In this document: one piece after another, positions 1 through 8,417 of the stretch
Layout of the letters: every line of letters begins with the position of its first letter
How positions within the stretch are numbered: the first letter of the stretch is position 1
Source: JAUIAI01 sp041396685
GTDB lineage: Bacteria; Pseudomonadota; Gammaproteobacteria; Burkholderiales; Burkholderiaceae_E
DNA: 64,000 bases
Direction: 5' to 3'
Assembly (NCBI GenBank): GCA_041396685.1
Contig: JAWKYD010000003.1
Location: 62,001 to 126,000, forward strand
Program-made: the position numbers and the translations under genes
The notes under the pieces: model-generated
What the model saw: only the letters and a program-made list of their open reading frames with translations
Databases searched by the model: none
What the model was told of the DNA's origin: nothing

Positions 1-2
1 CC

Positions 3-1499
3 AGCCCCGGCGTCACCCATTGCACGCCTGGCATGGCCGAGGCCTGGCTCAGTTCGGTGCCGATCGTGTTCTTCAGCTCCGACGTGGCGGTCAATGCCGA
101 CAAGCGCCACGCACTGACCGGCCTGAACCAGACCGCGCTGTATGCCAGCCTCTGCAAGGAGTCTTTCCTGCTCTCGAGGGCCGCCGAGATACCGTTCCTG
201 TTGCGGCGGGCGTTCCGTGTCGCCACCTCGGGCCGGCCCGCACCCGTGCACGTCCGGGTGCCGCTCGATGTCTTCCACGAACGGGCCGAGGTCCACGATC
301 TCACCGCCCAGCCCGAGTATGCGCGCTACCCCGCGCACCGACCGGTGGCCGATCACAAGAGTATCGTGCTCGCGCTCGACGCGCTGACCGGCGCCGCGAA
401 CCCCGTGATCGTGTGCGGCCAGGGTGGCCTCATCTCCGGCGCCTCGGATGTCTTGCTGGCCCTGGCCGAGCGCCTGCAGATCCCGGTGGCGACCACCACG
501 CCGGGCAAGGGCGTGATTCCCGAAGACCATCCGCTGGCCTTGCGCGTGATCGGCGCCCGCGGCGGCATGGAATACTCGAACCGCGCCGTAGCCGAGGCCG
601 ACCTGGTCTTCTTCGTCGGTACCAACACCGACTCCAGTTCGACCGATGGTTGGCGCCTGTACGGCGATCCGGCTGCCAAGACCTTTCTGCACCTGGACAT
701 CGCCGAGGCGCACGTCGGCAATCATTATCCGGTAAGCGTCGGTCTGGTGGGCGACGCGCGCGCAACGCTGGAAGTCATGCTCGAGATCGCGATCGAGCGC
801 GGTATCAGCGCCGGCGAGCGACGCATCGATCTCAATCCGCTCAAGCGCCGTGCGATCGAGGCGGTGACGGGAGCCGCGGTCGCGCTGCCGCCGGGCGTGA
901 TCTCGCCGGTGCGAATGACCCAGGTGCTCGAATCGATTCTGCCCGACGACGCGATCGTCACGGCCGAACCCGGGGTGGCGGCCATTTATCCGTCGGCGCT
1001 GATCACGTTCAAGAAGGCGGGGCGGCATTACCTGACCAACTACTCGATGGGTGCGCTCGGCTATTCGGTGCCGGCCGCGCTGGGTGCGTCTTATGCCAGC
1101 GACTCCCCGGTCGTGGCACTGACCGGCGACGGCTCGTTCGGATTCGTGATCGGCGATCTGGAGACGATTCGTCGCAGCGGCAGGAATGTGACGATCCTCC
1201 TGATGCGAAACGATACTTTCGGCTGGATTCGCGGCGAGGCCGTGTTGCTCGATGACGCGGATCCGGCATTCGCGACCGACTTCGGGCCGGTCGACTACGT
1301 AAAGGTCGCCGAAGCCTTCGGGTTCCAGGCTTGCCGAATCACGAGCGAAGACCAGCTCGAGCCGGTGCTGCAGGCTGCGATCGGTCACGCTGGCGCGAGC
1401 TTCGTCGAGATCGCGGTGCCCTCGCAGGACAAGATCGTGCCGTTCGTGCCGTCGTGGGTGGAAGCAGCCAGGAAACGGGGCCTGCCGCACTTTTACTGA
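3..1499 (+). CDS. Thiamine-diphosphate-dependent enzyme, acetolactate synthase-like (5' end cut by window)
   Basis: The reading frame is open from the left edge, so the true start lies outside. The first visible residues, SPGVTHCTPGMAEAW, match the N-terminal PYR-domain motif (GPGVTN...AEAW) of acetolactate synthase-type enzymes. A central domain follows, then a C-terminal cofactor domain with the GDGS...N motif that binds Mg and thiamine diphosphate (GDGSFGF near nt 1124, N-D about 25 residues later). About 499 codons are present, nearly the whole protein. These enzymes join or cleave 2-oxo acids or aldehydes. There is no ilvN small-subunit gene after it, and the tail differs from biosynthetic IlvB, so a catabolic role (benzaldehyde lyase-, oxalyl-CoA- or sulfopyruvate-type) is as likely. 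The substrate cannot be read from the sequence. Confidence 0.88.
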   Translation, partial: SPGVTHCTPGMAEAWLSSVPIVFFSSDVAVNADKRHALTGLNQTALYASLCKESFLLSRAAEIPFLLRRAFRVATSGRPAPVHVRVPLDVFHERAEVHDLTAQPEYARYPAHRPVADHKSIVLALDALTGAANPVIVCGQGGLISGASDVLLALAERLQIPVATTTPGKGVIPEDHPLALRVIGARGGMEYSNRAVAEADLVFFVGTNTDSSSTDGWRLYGDPAAKTFLHLDIAEAHVGNHYPVSVGLVGDARATLEVMLEIAIERGISAGERRIDLNPLKRRAIEAVTGAAVALPPGVISPVRMTQVLESILPDDAIVTAEPGVAAIYPSALITFKKAGRHYLTNYSMGALGYSVPAALGASYASDSPVVALTGDGSFGFVIGDLETIRRSGRNVTILLMRNDTFGWIRGEAVLLDDADPAFATDFGPVDYVKVAEAFGFQACRITSEDQLEPVLQAAIGHAGASFVEIAVPSQDKIVPFVPSWVEAARKRGLPHFY

Positions 1500-1581
1500 C
1501 ACGCGCCGCATCATCGGCCCGGCCGGCGCCGGGCATTGGCCGCTCATCGATTCCGCGCGACCGGACCGGCCTTGCCGGCGG

Positions 1582-2160
1582 TCAGCGACCCAGCGCGAAG
1601 AACTCGTCGTTCGGGCGCATGCTGGTGACATTGGCCATGCGGTTCGACAGACCGAAGAACGCGGCGATGCCCGCGATGTCCCAGATGTCTTCCATGTCGA
1701 AACCGTGCCGCTTCAGCAAGGCGAAGTCCTCGTCGCCGACATCATAGGCCTGGGCCGACACCTTCATCGCGAAATCGAGCATGGCCTTCTGCTTCGGCGT
1801 GATGTCGGCCTTGCGATAGTTGATGGCGACCTGGTCGGCGATCAGCTTGCTCTTGGCGCGGATGCGCAGAATTGCTCCGTGCGCCACCACGCAGTACTGG
1901 CACTGATTCGCGTTGCTGGTGGCGACCACGATCATTTCGCGTTCGGCCTTGGTCAGACTGCCGGGCTTGTCCATCAGGGCATCGTGGTATGCGAAGAAGG
2001 CGCGGAATTCTTCCGGCCGGTGGGCCAGGACCAGAAACACATTGGGTACGAAGCCCGATTTTTCCTGGACGGCGAGGATGCGCTCGCGGATGTCGTCGGG
2101 CAGATCGGCGATCTCGGGCACCGGGAAGCGGCTGATCGGTGGGGATGCGGGATTGGTCAT
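1582..2160 (-). CDS. AhpD-like peroxidase-related protein (carboxymuconolactone decarboxylase family)
   Basis: A 192-residue protein with the AhpD signature CxxCxxxH (C87, C90, H94 from the chosen start), which in this family forms a redox-active disulfide for alkylhydroperoxidase chemistry. The region AEREMIVVATSNANQCQYC is typical of the peroxidase-related subgroup. The ATG at 2160 was chosen because a GGAG ribosome site lies just upstream and the protein start (MTNPASPP) then resembles the family. An upstream in-frame extension lacks such support. The gene converges on the thiamine enzyme and diverges from the efflux operon. It probably protects against peroxides, but the physiological electron donor is unknown. 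Confidence 0.87.
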   Translation of the reverse strand: MTNPASPPISRFPVPEIADLPDDIRERILAVQEKSGFVPNVFLVLAHRPEEFRAFFAYHDALMDKPGSLTKAEREMIVVATSNANQCQYCVVAHGAILRIRAKSKLIADQVAINYRKADITPKQKAMLDFAMKVSAQAYDVGDEDFALLKRHGFDMEDIWDIAGIAAFFGLSNRMANVTSMRPNDEFFALGR

Positions 2161-2350
2161 GGACGACTCCGGAGTGGATTGAATCGGATGGGCGCGTGCC
2201 GGCCTCTGCGGCCGATCATCGCAAGAACGGCCGCGCACGTCCAATGACGCCGCTGTGGCCGGCCCTACCCGGATCCCGACGGGCCTTGACCCGAAGTCGG
2301 GCGATATCGGCTATGGTTCGGGAATCTCTTTGCAGATCAATGAAATTTCG

Positions 2351-3439
2351 ATGATTCGGGCCCGCGCTTCCTCGCTTGCACGGTGGCGGCTGCAGTCGAT
2401 TCTGCCGGCGCCCGCCTTGCTCCTCTGCCTGCTCGTATTCGCGGGTCGGTCGACCTTGGCCGCGACCCCTGCAGCCACGAAGCCCGTGCCGGTGATCACG
2501 GCGGCGGTCACCTCGCGCCCGGATACGGTCAGGCTGGCGCTGACCGGCTCCGGACAGGCGCAGCGAGCGGCGGTACTGCGTGCAGCCGCGGCCGGTGAGG
2601 TCCGCGAACTGCTGTTCAAAGCCGGTGAACGGGTCGAGCGCGATGCGCTGCTCGTTCGTCTCGATGACCGCCACGAGGAGCTGGCGGTCGAGATGGCCGA
2701 CAACCGCGTCAGCGCGGCGCGCCAGTTGCTGGCGCGTTATGCGCGTACGCGCGCCAGCGGGGCCGTTCCCGACTCCGTGATCGACGAAGCGCGCACCGAG
2801 CTGCGCACCGCACGAATCGCGCTTCAGCAGGCGCGTCAGACTCTTGCCGATCGGGCGGTGCGTGCGCCCTTCGAAGGCACAGTCGGTATTGCGAGCGTGC
2901 GCGAGGGGGATCGCGTCACGTCCGGCACGGCCTTGACCACCATCGACGACCGGCGCGTGCTGCGGGTGGCGTTCTCGGTGCCGGAGCGCTATCTGAACCG
3001 GCTGCAGGTCGGCCAGGCGATAGCGGTCGTGCCGGTGGCCGATCCGGGCCGCGAGCATCCCGGCACGATCACCCAGATCGACAGCAGGGTGGACCCGGTC
3101 AGCCGCGACGTCGATCTGCTCGCGGACGTCGGTAACTCCGCCGATCTGCTCAGGCCCGGCATGTCGTTCGAGGTTCGCCTCGCGCTGCCGGGGCCGCTGC
3201 GCACGGGCGTGCCCGAGCTTGCCGTGCAGTGGGACCGTGATGGTGCCCACGTCTGGGTGGTACGCGAAGGCAGGGCGGTGCGTGTCGCGGTGCGTCTGGT
3301 CCGGCGGGTCGAGGGCCTGGTGCTGGTCGAAGGCGAATTGCGCGACGGAGAGCCGGTGGTCGTCGAAGGCGTGCAGCGCTTGCACGACGGGCGCCGTGTC
3401 GCGATCGTCGAAGGGCCGGGGCCCGGGGCACCCAACTGA
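2351..3439 (+). CDS. RND efflux pump periplasmic adaptor (membrane fusion protein)
   Basis: A 362-residue HlyD/AcrA-type adaptor that links an inner-membrane RND pump to an outer-membrane channel. The ATG at 2351 gives a normal signal peptide: RARASSLARWR, then a hydrophobic core ending at the AA-A region near residue 38. An earlier in-frame start adds 32 residues with no signal character. Barrel and lipoyl half-motifs appear (GEVRELLFKAGERV; VRAPFEGTVG), with an alpha-helical hairpin between them (about residues 95-165), then the beta-barrel segment (VAFSVPERYLNRLQVGQ). The stop overlaps the start of the pump gene by one base (TGATG), so translation is coupled. A weak TTGACC element near 2286 may belong to its promoter. 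No regulator gene adjoins. Confidence 0.93.
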   Translation: MIRARASSLARWRLQSILPAPALLLCLLVFAGRSTLAATPAATKPVPVITAAVTSRPDTVRLALTGSGQAQRAAVLRAAAAGEVRELLFKAGERVERDALLVRLDDRHEELAVEMADNRVSAARQLLARYARTRASGAVPDSVIDEARTELRTARIALQQARQTLADRAVRAPFEGTVGIASVREGDRVTSGTALTTIDDRRVLRVAFSVPERYLNRLQVGQAIAVVPVADPGREHPGTITQIDSRVDPVSRDVDLLADVGNSADLLRPGMSFEVRLALPGPLRTGVPELAVQWDRDGAHVWVVREGRAVRVAVRLVRRVEGLVLVEGELRDGEPVVVEGVQRLHDGRRVAIVEGPGPGAPN

Positions 3440-6400
3440 TGGCCACGGCCGGCGAGCCGACCGGCGCGGGCGCGGATCGCGGCCGTGATCTGCCGGCGCT
3501 GAGCATTCGTCGTGCCTGGCTGGTCACCGTGATGAACCTGCTGATCGTTCTGGCAGGGGTCGTGGCCCTACGCGGCCTCGAGGTGCGCGAGCTGCCCGAC
3601 GTCGACTATCCGGTGGTGGCGGTGCGCGCCGACTACCCCGGCGCGGCCCCCGAGACCCTCGACGCTGAGGCCACCCGAATTCTCGAGGGCGCGGCCGCGC
3701 GAGTGCCTGGGGTGGACGCCGTTCGCTCGGCCAGCGAGGAAGGCAACCTGCGGGTGATCATCGAGTTCCAGCCCGGGGTCGATCTGGTCGATGCCGCCAA
3801 CGATGTGCGCGATGCGGTCTCACGCATCACCAATGACCTGCCCGATGGCATCGAGAACCTGGTCATCGTCAAGGCCGACGCCGACGCCGAGCCGGTCATG
3901 CAACTGGCGGTCGCCAGCGATTCGCTGGCGATCGACGAGCTCACCCGCGCCATCGAGGAGCAGTTGGAGCCCGAACTGGTGTCCGTGCCCGGTGTGGCCG
4001 ACGTGACGGTGTTCGGCGCGCGCAAGCGCGTCATGCGCGTACGTCTCGATCCGGCACGCATGGCCGCATTCGGCCTCGACGTCGAAGACGCGGCGGCTGC
4101 GCTGCGCAGCGCGCGAGCCGATGTGCCGGCCGGCAGTCTCGAATCGGGTGAGCTGCGTGTGCTGGTCAGGGCCGATGCATCGATCACCGACCCGACCGAG
4201 GCGGCGGCGCTGCAGTTGCGACCGGGCGTAAGACTGGGCGATGTCGCCGACGTGTTCTTCGCGCCGGCCGATGCCAGTTCCTATGTTCGCCTGGACGGCC
4301 GCACGGTCGTGAATCTGGGCATCGTGCGTCAGGCGCAGGCCAATACGGTCGAGATCGCCGAGGGTGTACGCCAGGTGGTCGCGCGGCTTCGCGATCAGGG
4401 CAGCCGCTTTCGGGTCACGATCGTCTCGGACAACGCGGTATTCATCGAAAGTGCGATCGCCGAGATCGTCACGACCTTGCTGATCACGGCCACGGTCGTC
4501 GTGCTCGTGGTCGGCCTGTTCCTGGGCCGTTGGCGCGCCACCCTGGTGCCGGCCGTGGCGATCCCGGTGTCGTTGATCGGCACCCTTGGGGGCATCTGGC
4601 TGTTCGGCTTCTCGATCAATGTGCTGACGCTGCTCGCGTTGGTATTGGCCAGCGGCCTGGTCGTCGACGACACGATCGTCGTCATCGAGAACATCCAGCG
4701 GCGGCGCGCCGAAGGCCTCGGGCCGCGCGCGGCCGCAGTGCTCGGCACGCGCGAAGTGTTCTTCGCCATCATGGCCACCACTGCCACGCTCATCGCCGTC
4801 TTCCTGCCGCTGTCGTTCATGCCCTCGTTCACCGGCCGACTGTTCAACGAGTTCGGCATCGTGATGTCGTTGGCGGTTGCCTTGTCGTCGTTCGTGGCAC
4901 TCACGCTGGGCCCCATGATCGCGGCGCGCCTGCCGCGCGACCGCGAACCGAATGCCGTGCAACGCAGGCTCGTAAGCCTTGGGGGGCACGTCGATCGTGG
5001 TTATCGTCGCGTGCTCGGTGGCGCGTTGGCGAACGGCTGGCTGGTGCTCGCAGGCTGTCTGGCGCTGGCGCTGGCGGCGGGTTTCCTGTTCACGCAGATC
5101 CCGCAGCGCCTGACCCCGCAGGAAGACCGGGGCGTGCTTCAAGTGCGACTGTCCGGTCCGGATGGTGTCGGCCTCGCCTATACCGACCGGCAGATCGACC
5201 AGGTCTTGATCGCGATGCGTCCGTTGCTCGACGAGGGCGTGGTCACGAACCTGGCCACGATCACCGGCCGCTACGACCTGTTTCGCGGCGAGGTCACCGC
5301 GCCGATGGTGCCCTGGGAGAATCGCAACATCAGCCAGCAGCAGGCGGCGGCCCGCATCATGCGCACGTTGGACGGATTGCCCGGCGCGCGGGTCACCGTG
5401 CGCGCGCCGGGCAGTCTGAGTGGGCGCGGCGGCGGCGGCGGTGAGATTCGTATGGCGATCACCGGAGACGATCATTGGCGCATCGCGCAGGCGGCCGAAG
5501 TGTTTGCGACCGCGATCGAGCGTGAGTTGCCGGGTGTGTCCGACGTGGTCGTGCAGTGGCAGGCAACCCAGCCTCAACTGGGTCTGACGATCGACCGGCG
5601 CCGCGCCGCCGAACTCGGTGTGCCGGTCGATCGGCTCGAGATCGCCCTGCGTGCAATGGTCGAGGGTGCGCGCGTCGGCGATCTGACGGTCGGCGATCGC
5701 AGCGTTCCCGTGATGCTGGAGTCCAGCCGGCGCCGGGCCACCGACCCCGACGACCTGTTGATGGTCGGGGTGCGCAACGACGGTGGCACGCTGGTGCCGA
5801 TGGCGCAGTTCGTGCACTTCGAGGAAACCGCGATCCCGTCGGAACTCGAACGTTTCGGTCAACGGCGGGCGGTCGAAATGGAGGCGACATTCGCCGACGA
5901 CACGCCGATCGGCGAAACCGTCGACCGACTGCGTGAACTGGGCGCGCGTACCTTGCCGCCGGGCATGGGGCTGTTGTTTCGCGGTGATGCCGCGACCTTC
6001 GAGGAGAATGCGCGCGATATCCGCATCACCTTCGCGCTCGCCTTGCTGGTGGTGTTCCTGGTGCTGGTCGCGCAATTCGAGAGTCTCACCAGCGCCGCGG
6101 CGGTGTTGCTGACGGTCCCGTTCGGCCTGGCGGCCGCGGTGTTCGCGATGACCCTGGCCGGCGTTTCGTTGACCATCTACAGTCAGATCGGTCTGTTGTT
6201 GCTGGTCGGTGTCATGGCCAAGAACAGCATCCTGATGGTGGAGTTCGCCGATCAGCTGCGTGACCGCGGACGCAGCGTGCGCGATGCCGCCCTCGAGGCT
6301 GCCGCCACGCGCATGCGGCCGATCCTGATGACGCTGTCCTCGACAGCACTCGGTGGCCTGCCGCTGGTGCTGGCCAGCGGCGCCGGCGCAGAGGCACGGC

Positions 6401-6567
6401 TGGCGATCGGTGTCGTGATCTTCGGTGGTCTGCTGCTCGCGGTCGGGTTCACGTTGCTGCTGACGCCGGTTCTCTACGCGATGCTGGCCCGTTTTTCCAA
6501 GCCCCGTAGTCGCCACGCGGAACTGCTCGCGCAGGAACTGGCCGACGCGCGCGGGGGAACTCGATGA
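3439..6567 (+). CDS. RND-family multidrug efflux permease (AcrB/MexB-like, HAE1)
   Basis: A 1042-residue inner-membrane proton/drug antiporter of normal length for the family. The proton-relay residues are present: the adjacent aspartates D410-D411 in the fourth membrane helix (SGLVVDDTIVVIEN) and K928 in the tenth (GVMAKNSILMVEF). The two large periplasmic loops lie at about residues 35-340 and 560-860. The first residues (ALSIRRAWLVTVMNLLIVL) form membrane helix 1. It is coupled to the adaptor by a one-base overlap and to the outer-membrane factor by ATGA. Together the three genes form a complete tripartite pump. Substrates cannot be predicted. The periplasmic stretch SLSGRGGGGGE (about residues 658-668) is an unusual glycine run within a loop. 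Confidence 0.95.
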   Translation: MATAGEPTGAGADRGRDLPALSIRRAWLVTVMNLLIVLAGVVALRGLEVRELPDVDYPVVAVRADYPGAAPETLDAEATRILEGAAARVPGVDAVRSASEEGNLRVIIEFQPGVDLVDAANDVRDAVSRITNDLPDGIENLVIVKADADAEPVMQLAVASDSLAIDELTRAIEEQLEPELVSVPGVADVTVFGARKRVMRVRLDPARMAAFGLDVEDAAAALRSARADVPAGSLESGELRVLVRADASITDPTEAAALQLRPGVRLGDVADVFFAPADASSYVRLDGRTVVNLGIVRQAQANTVEIAEGVRQVVARLRDQGSRFRVTIVSDNAVFIESAIAEIVTTLLITATVVVLVVGLFLGRWRATLVPAVAIPVSLIGTLGGIWLFGFSINVLTLLALVLASGLVVDDTIVVIENIQRRRAEGLGPRAAAVLGTREVFFAIMATTATLIAVFLPLSFMPSFTGRLFNEFGIVMSLAVALSSFVALTLGPMIAARLPRDREPNAVQRRLVSLGGHVDRGYRRVLGGALANGWLVLAGCLALALAAGFLFTQIPQRLTPQEDRGVLQVRLSGPDGVGLAYTDRQIDQVLIAMRPLLDEGVVTNLATITGRYDLFRGEVTAPMVPWENRNISQQQAAARIMRTLDGLPGARVTVRAPGSLSGRGGGGGEIRMAITGDDHWRIAQAAEVFATAIERELPGVSDVVVQWQATQPQLGLTIDRRRAAELGVPVDRLEIALRAMVEGARVGDLTVGDRSVPVMLESSRRRATDPDDLLMVGVRNDGGTLVPMAQFVHFEETAIPSELERFGQRRAVEMEATFADDTPIGETVDRLRELGARTLPPGMGLLFRGDAATFEENARDIRITFALALLVVFLVLVAQFESLTSAAAVLLTVPFGLAAAVFAMTLAGVSLTIYSQIGLLLLVGVMAKNSILMVEFADQLRDRGRSVRDAALEAAATRMRPILMTLSSTALGGLPLVLASGAGAEARLAIGVVIFGGLLLAVGFTLLLTPVLYAMLARFSKPRSRHAELLAQELADARGGTR

Positions 6568-8009
6568 CATGCTCGGGCCTGTTCTGGCGTCTGATCGCGG
6601 TCGGGGCGATCGGTGGCTGTGCGGTGCCCGGGCCGGAGGTGGTGTTGCCAGACCTCGGTCTGACGGCTGCCGACAGGTTTGCCACGACGGGCGCGCCGGG
6701 ATCCGCCGGCGATCCGGCTTCGTCGCCCGAGGCGTCGGCGTGGTGGCGCCAGTTCGACGACCCAGCGCTCGCCGAATGGGTAGAGCGCGCTCTGGCGGCC
6801 AATCCCGACATCGCGATCGCTCGCGAACGACTGCTGCGCGCGCAGGCGGGATTGACACTGGCCGGAGCGGCGCGCTATCCATTGGTTTCAGGCCAGATCG
6901 GTACGGTCGCCGATGCGGGCTCCACACTCGCCGGTTCGGCGTCGGAACGCCAGCCGCGCGCGGTGATCGGCGCCGACTGGGCGCCCGACCTGTGGGGGGC
7001 GAGGCGTCAGGCCGAGCGATCGGCGGCGGCGACCGTGCTGCGCGAACGGGATCTGGTTCGCGGCACCCGGCTCGCGATCGCCGCCACCACGGCGCGTGCG
7101 GTCATCGAGTGGCGCGAAGCCGTGGCCGATCTCGCCTTGCTGGCAAGCTTCGAAGCCGTGCAACGCGATGCCTTGCGTGTCGTACAGGCGCGAGTCGATG
7201 CGGGACTGTCCCCGAAGCTGGACGCCAGTCGCGCCATGGCGGAGATCTCGGCCACGCGGGCCGAAGCCGCGGTGGCGCGGATTCGGGCTCGTCAGGCCAA
7301 TCACGCATTGCAGTTCCTGGCCGGTGACCGCGTGGCCACGCCCGCGCTGGCGGGCGAGTCGGCCGCCATTCCCGCGCTGGCGGGAGGCCTGCCGGCGGCG
7401 TTGCCGATCGATCTCATGCGCCTGCGGCCGGATCTGCTCGCCGCCGAACACGCGGCCCTGGCAGCGGCGGCCGACGTCGGCATCGCGCGCGCCGAGCTTC
7501 TGCCGACCTTGCAATTGCGTGGCACCCTGGCACTGGCCTCGGGTGCGGCAGTTTTCGATCGCGTCAATGCGTCGATCTCGGCGCTGCTCGACATGGTCTT
7601 GTTCGACGGTGGCGCGCGCCGTGCCCGGATCAGGATCTCCGAGTCGTTGCTGCGCGAAGCGCTCGACATCTACCGCCGCACGCTGCTCGACGCACTTCGA
7701 CAAGTCGAGGATGCCTGGGTCGCGCGGACGGGCGTCAGCGCGCAGATTCGGGAACTGAACGATAGTCTGAAGGCGGCCGATACCGCCGTCGAGCAGGCGC
7801 GTGCGCTCTACACGGCGGGACTGAACGGCTTTCTGGATGTGCTCGATGCCCGTCGCACGGCGCTGCGGCAGCGCCGCGAACTGGCGCGGGCAAATGCCAA
7901 TGCTGCCCGCCAGGATGTGGCCATCTTCGAAGCGATGGGCATCATGCCGTTGGACGACGAGCGCACGGCTGTGATCGACGCCAGGGCCGCGCGCACCGAC
8001 GGCCTCTGA
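6564..8009 (+). CDS. RND efflux outer-membrane factor lipoprotein (NodT/OprM family)
   Basis: A 481-residue TolC-like channel protein. A lipobox (GAIGGC, cysteine 19) follows a short hydrophobic signal, so the protein should be acylated and anchored in the outer membrane. The mature part shows two helical repeats typical of the family (for example SAWWRQFDDPALAEWVERAL near the start and GFLDVLDARRTALRQRREL near the end). Its start overlaps the pump stop as ATGA, showing it is the third gene of the operon. The stop codon lies inside a triplicated 10-bp sequence. It provides the exit duct for the pump encoded just before it. Confidence 0.93.
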   Translation: MTCSGLFWRLIAVGAIGGCAVPGPEVVLPDLGLTAADRFATTGAPGSAGDPASSPEASAWWRQFDDPALAEWVERALAANPDIAIARERLLRAQAGLTLAGAARYPLVSGQIGTVADAGSTLAGSASERQPRAVIGADWAPDLWGARRQAERSAAATVLRERDLVRGTRLAIAATTARAVIEWREAVADLALLASFEAVQRDALRVVQARVDAGLSPKLDASRAMAEISATRAEAAVARIRARQANHALQFLAGDRVATPALAGESAAIPALAGGLPAALPIDLMRLRPDLLAAEHAALAAAADVGIARAELLPTLQLRGTLALASGAAVFDRVNASISALLDMVLFDGGARRARIRISESLLREALDIYRRTLLDALRQVEDAWVARTGVSAQIRELNDSLKAADTAVEQARALYTAGLNGFLDVLDARRTALRQRRELARANANAARQDVAIFEAMGIMPLDDERTAVIDARAARTDGL

Positions 8010-8027
8010 CGGCCTCTGACGGCCTGT
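7998..8027. repeat. Three tandem copies of a 10-bp unit spanning the stop of the outer-membrane factor gene
   Basis: The unit GACGGCCTCT occurs twice exactly (7998-8007, 8008-8017) and a third time with one change (GACGGCCTGT, 8018-8027). The first copy encodes the last residues and stop of the outer-membrane factor. The third ends 4 bp before the convergent small membrane protein gene. It looks like slippage expansion. Confidence 0.9.
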
Positions 8028-8031
8028 CTTG

Positions 8032-8379
8032 TTATCTGCCGCCGCGATACAGCGATTGCGCGGTGTAGACGAGGATCGAGGTGCCGATCGCACCCAGTGC
8101 CGCGATGCCCAGGAATACGATGACGTCGATCGGCCCGCCGAGATCCGAAAGGCTTGAACTGGTGATCCAAAGCACGAAGGCCACCGCCGCGACGGCGCCA
8201 AAGGGCATCGACAACTGCGCCCAAAGGAACTTGCGCATCGACAGCGTCCGGTCGCGCACCAGCACGAACAGATAGAGCAGGGTGACCGCCACCGCGCCGA
8301 CGACCATCGACCAGAACACGGTGACACCGAACATCTCCTCGAACACCGCGATCAGGGTGGCAGGCGTCAGATCTCTCAT
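8032..8379 (-). CDS. Small three-helix membrane protein paired with sulfide:quinone oxidoreductase
   Basis: A 115-residue protein with three predicted membrane segments at about residues 18-42, 55-75 and 83-106 and a short charged loop (RDRTLSMRKF) after the first. It resembles the small proteins (DUF5368-like, from memory) found beside sulfide:quinone oxidoreductase genes. It starts 38 bp after the oxidoreductase stop on the same strand with a GGGAG ribosome site, so the two are probably one operon. It may dock or assist the oxidoreductase at the membrane, or move its substrate or product. This is inference from context, and no catalytic motif is visible. Confidence 0.75.
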   Translation of the reverse strand: MRDLTPATLIAVFEEMFGVTVFWSMVVGAVAVTLLYLFVLVRDRTLSMRKFLWAQLSMPFGAVAAVAFVLWITSSSLSDLGGPIDVIVFLGIAALGAIGTSILVYTAQSLYRGGR

Positions 8380-8417
8380 GCGGGGCTCCCGGGGCTTCGC
8401 GACGGCAATGGTGCGGA

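Noticed and set aside
3820..6927. A 1035-residue open frame on the minus strand through the RND pump
   Set aside because: Antisense shadow of a strongly supported gene, with repetitive Gln/His/Arg composition and no motif.
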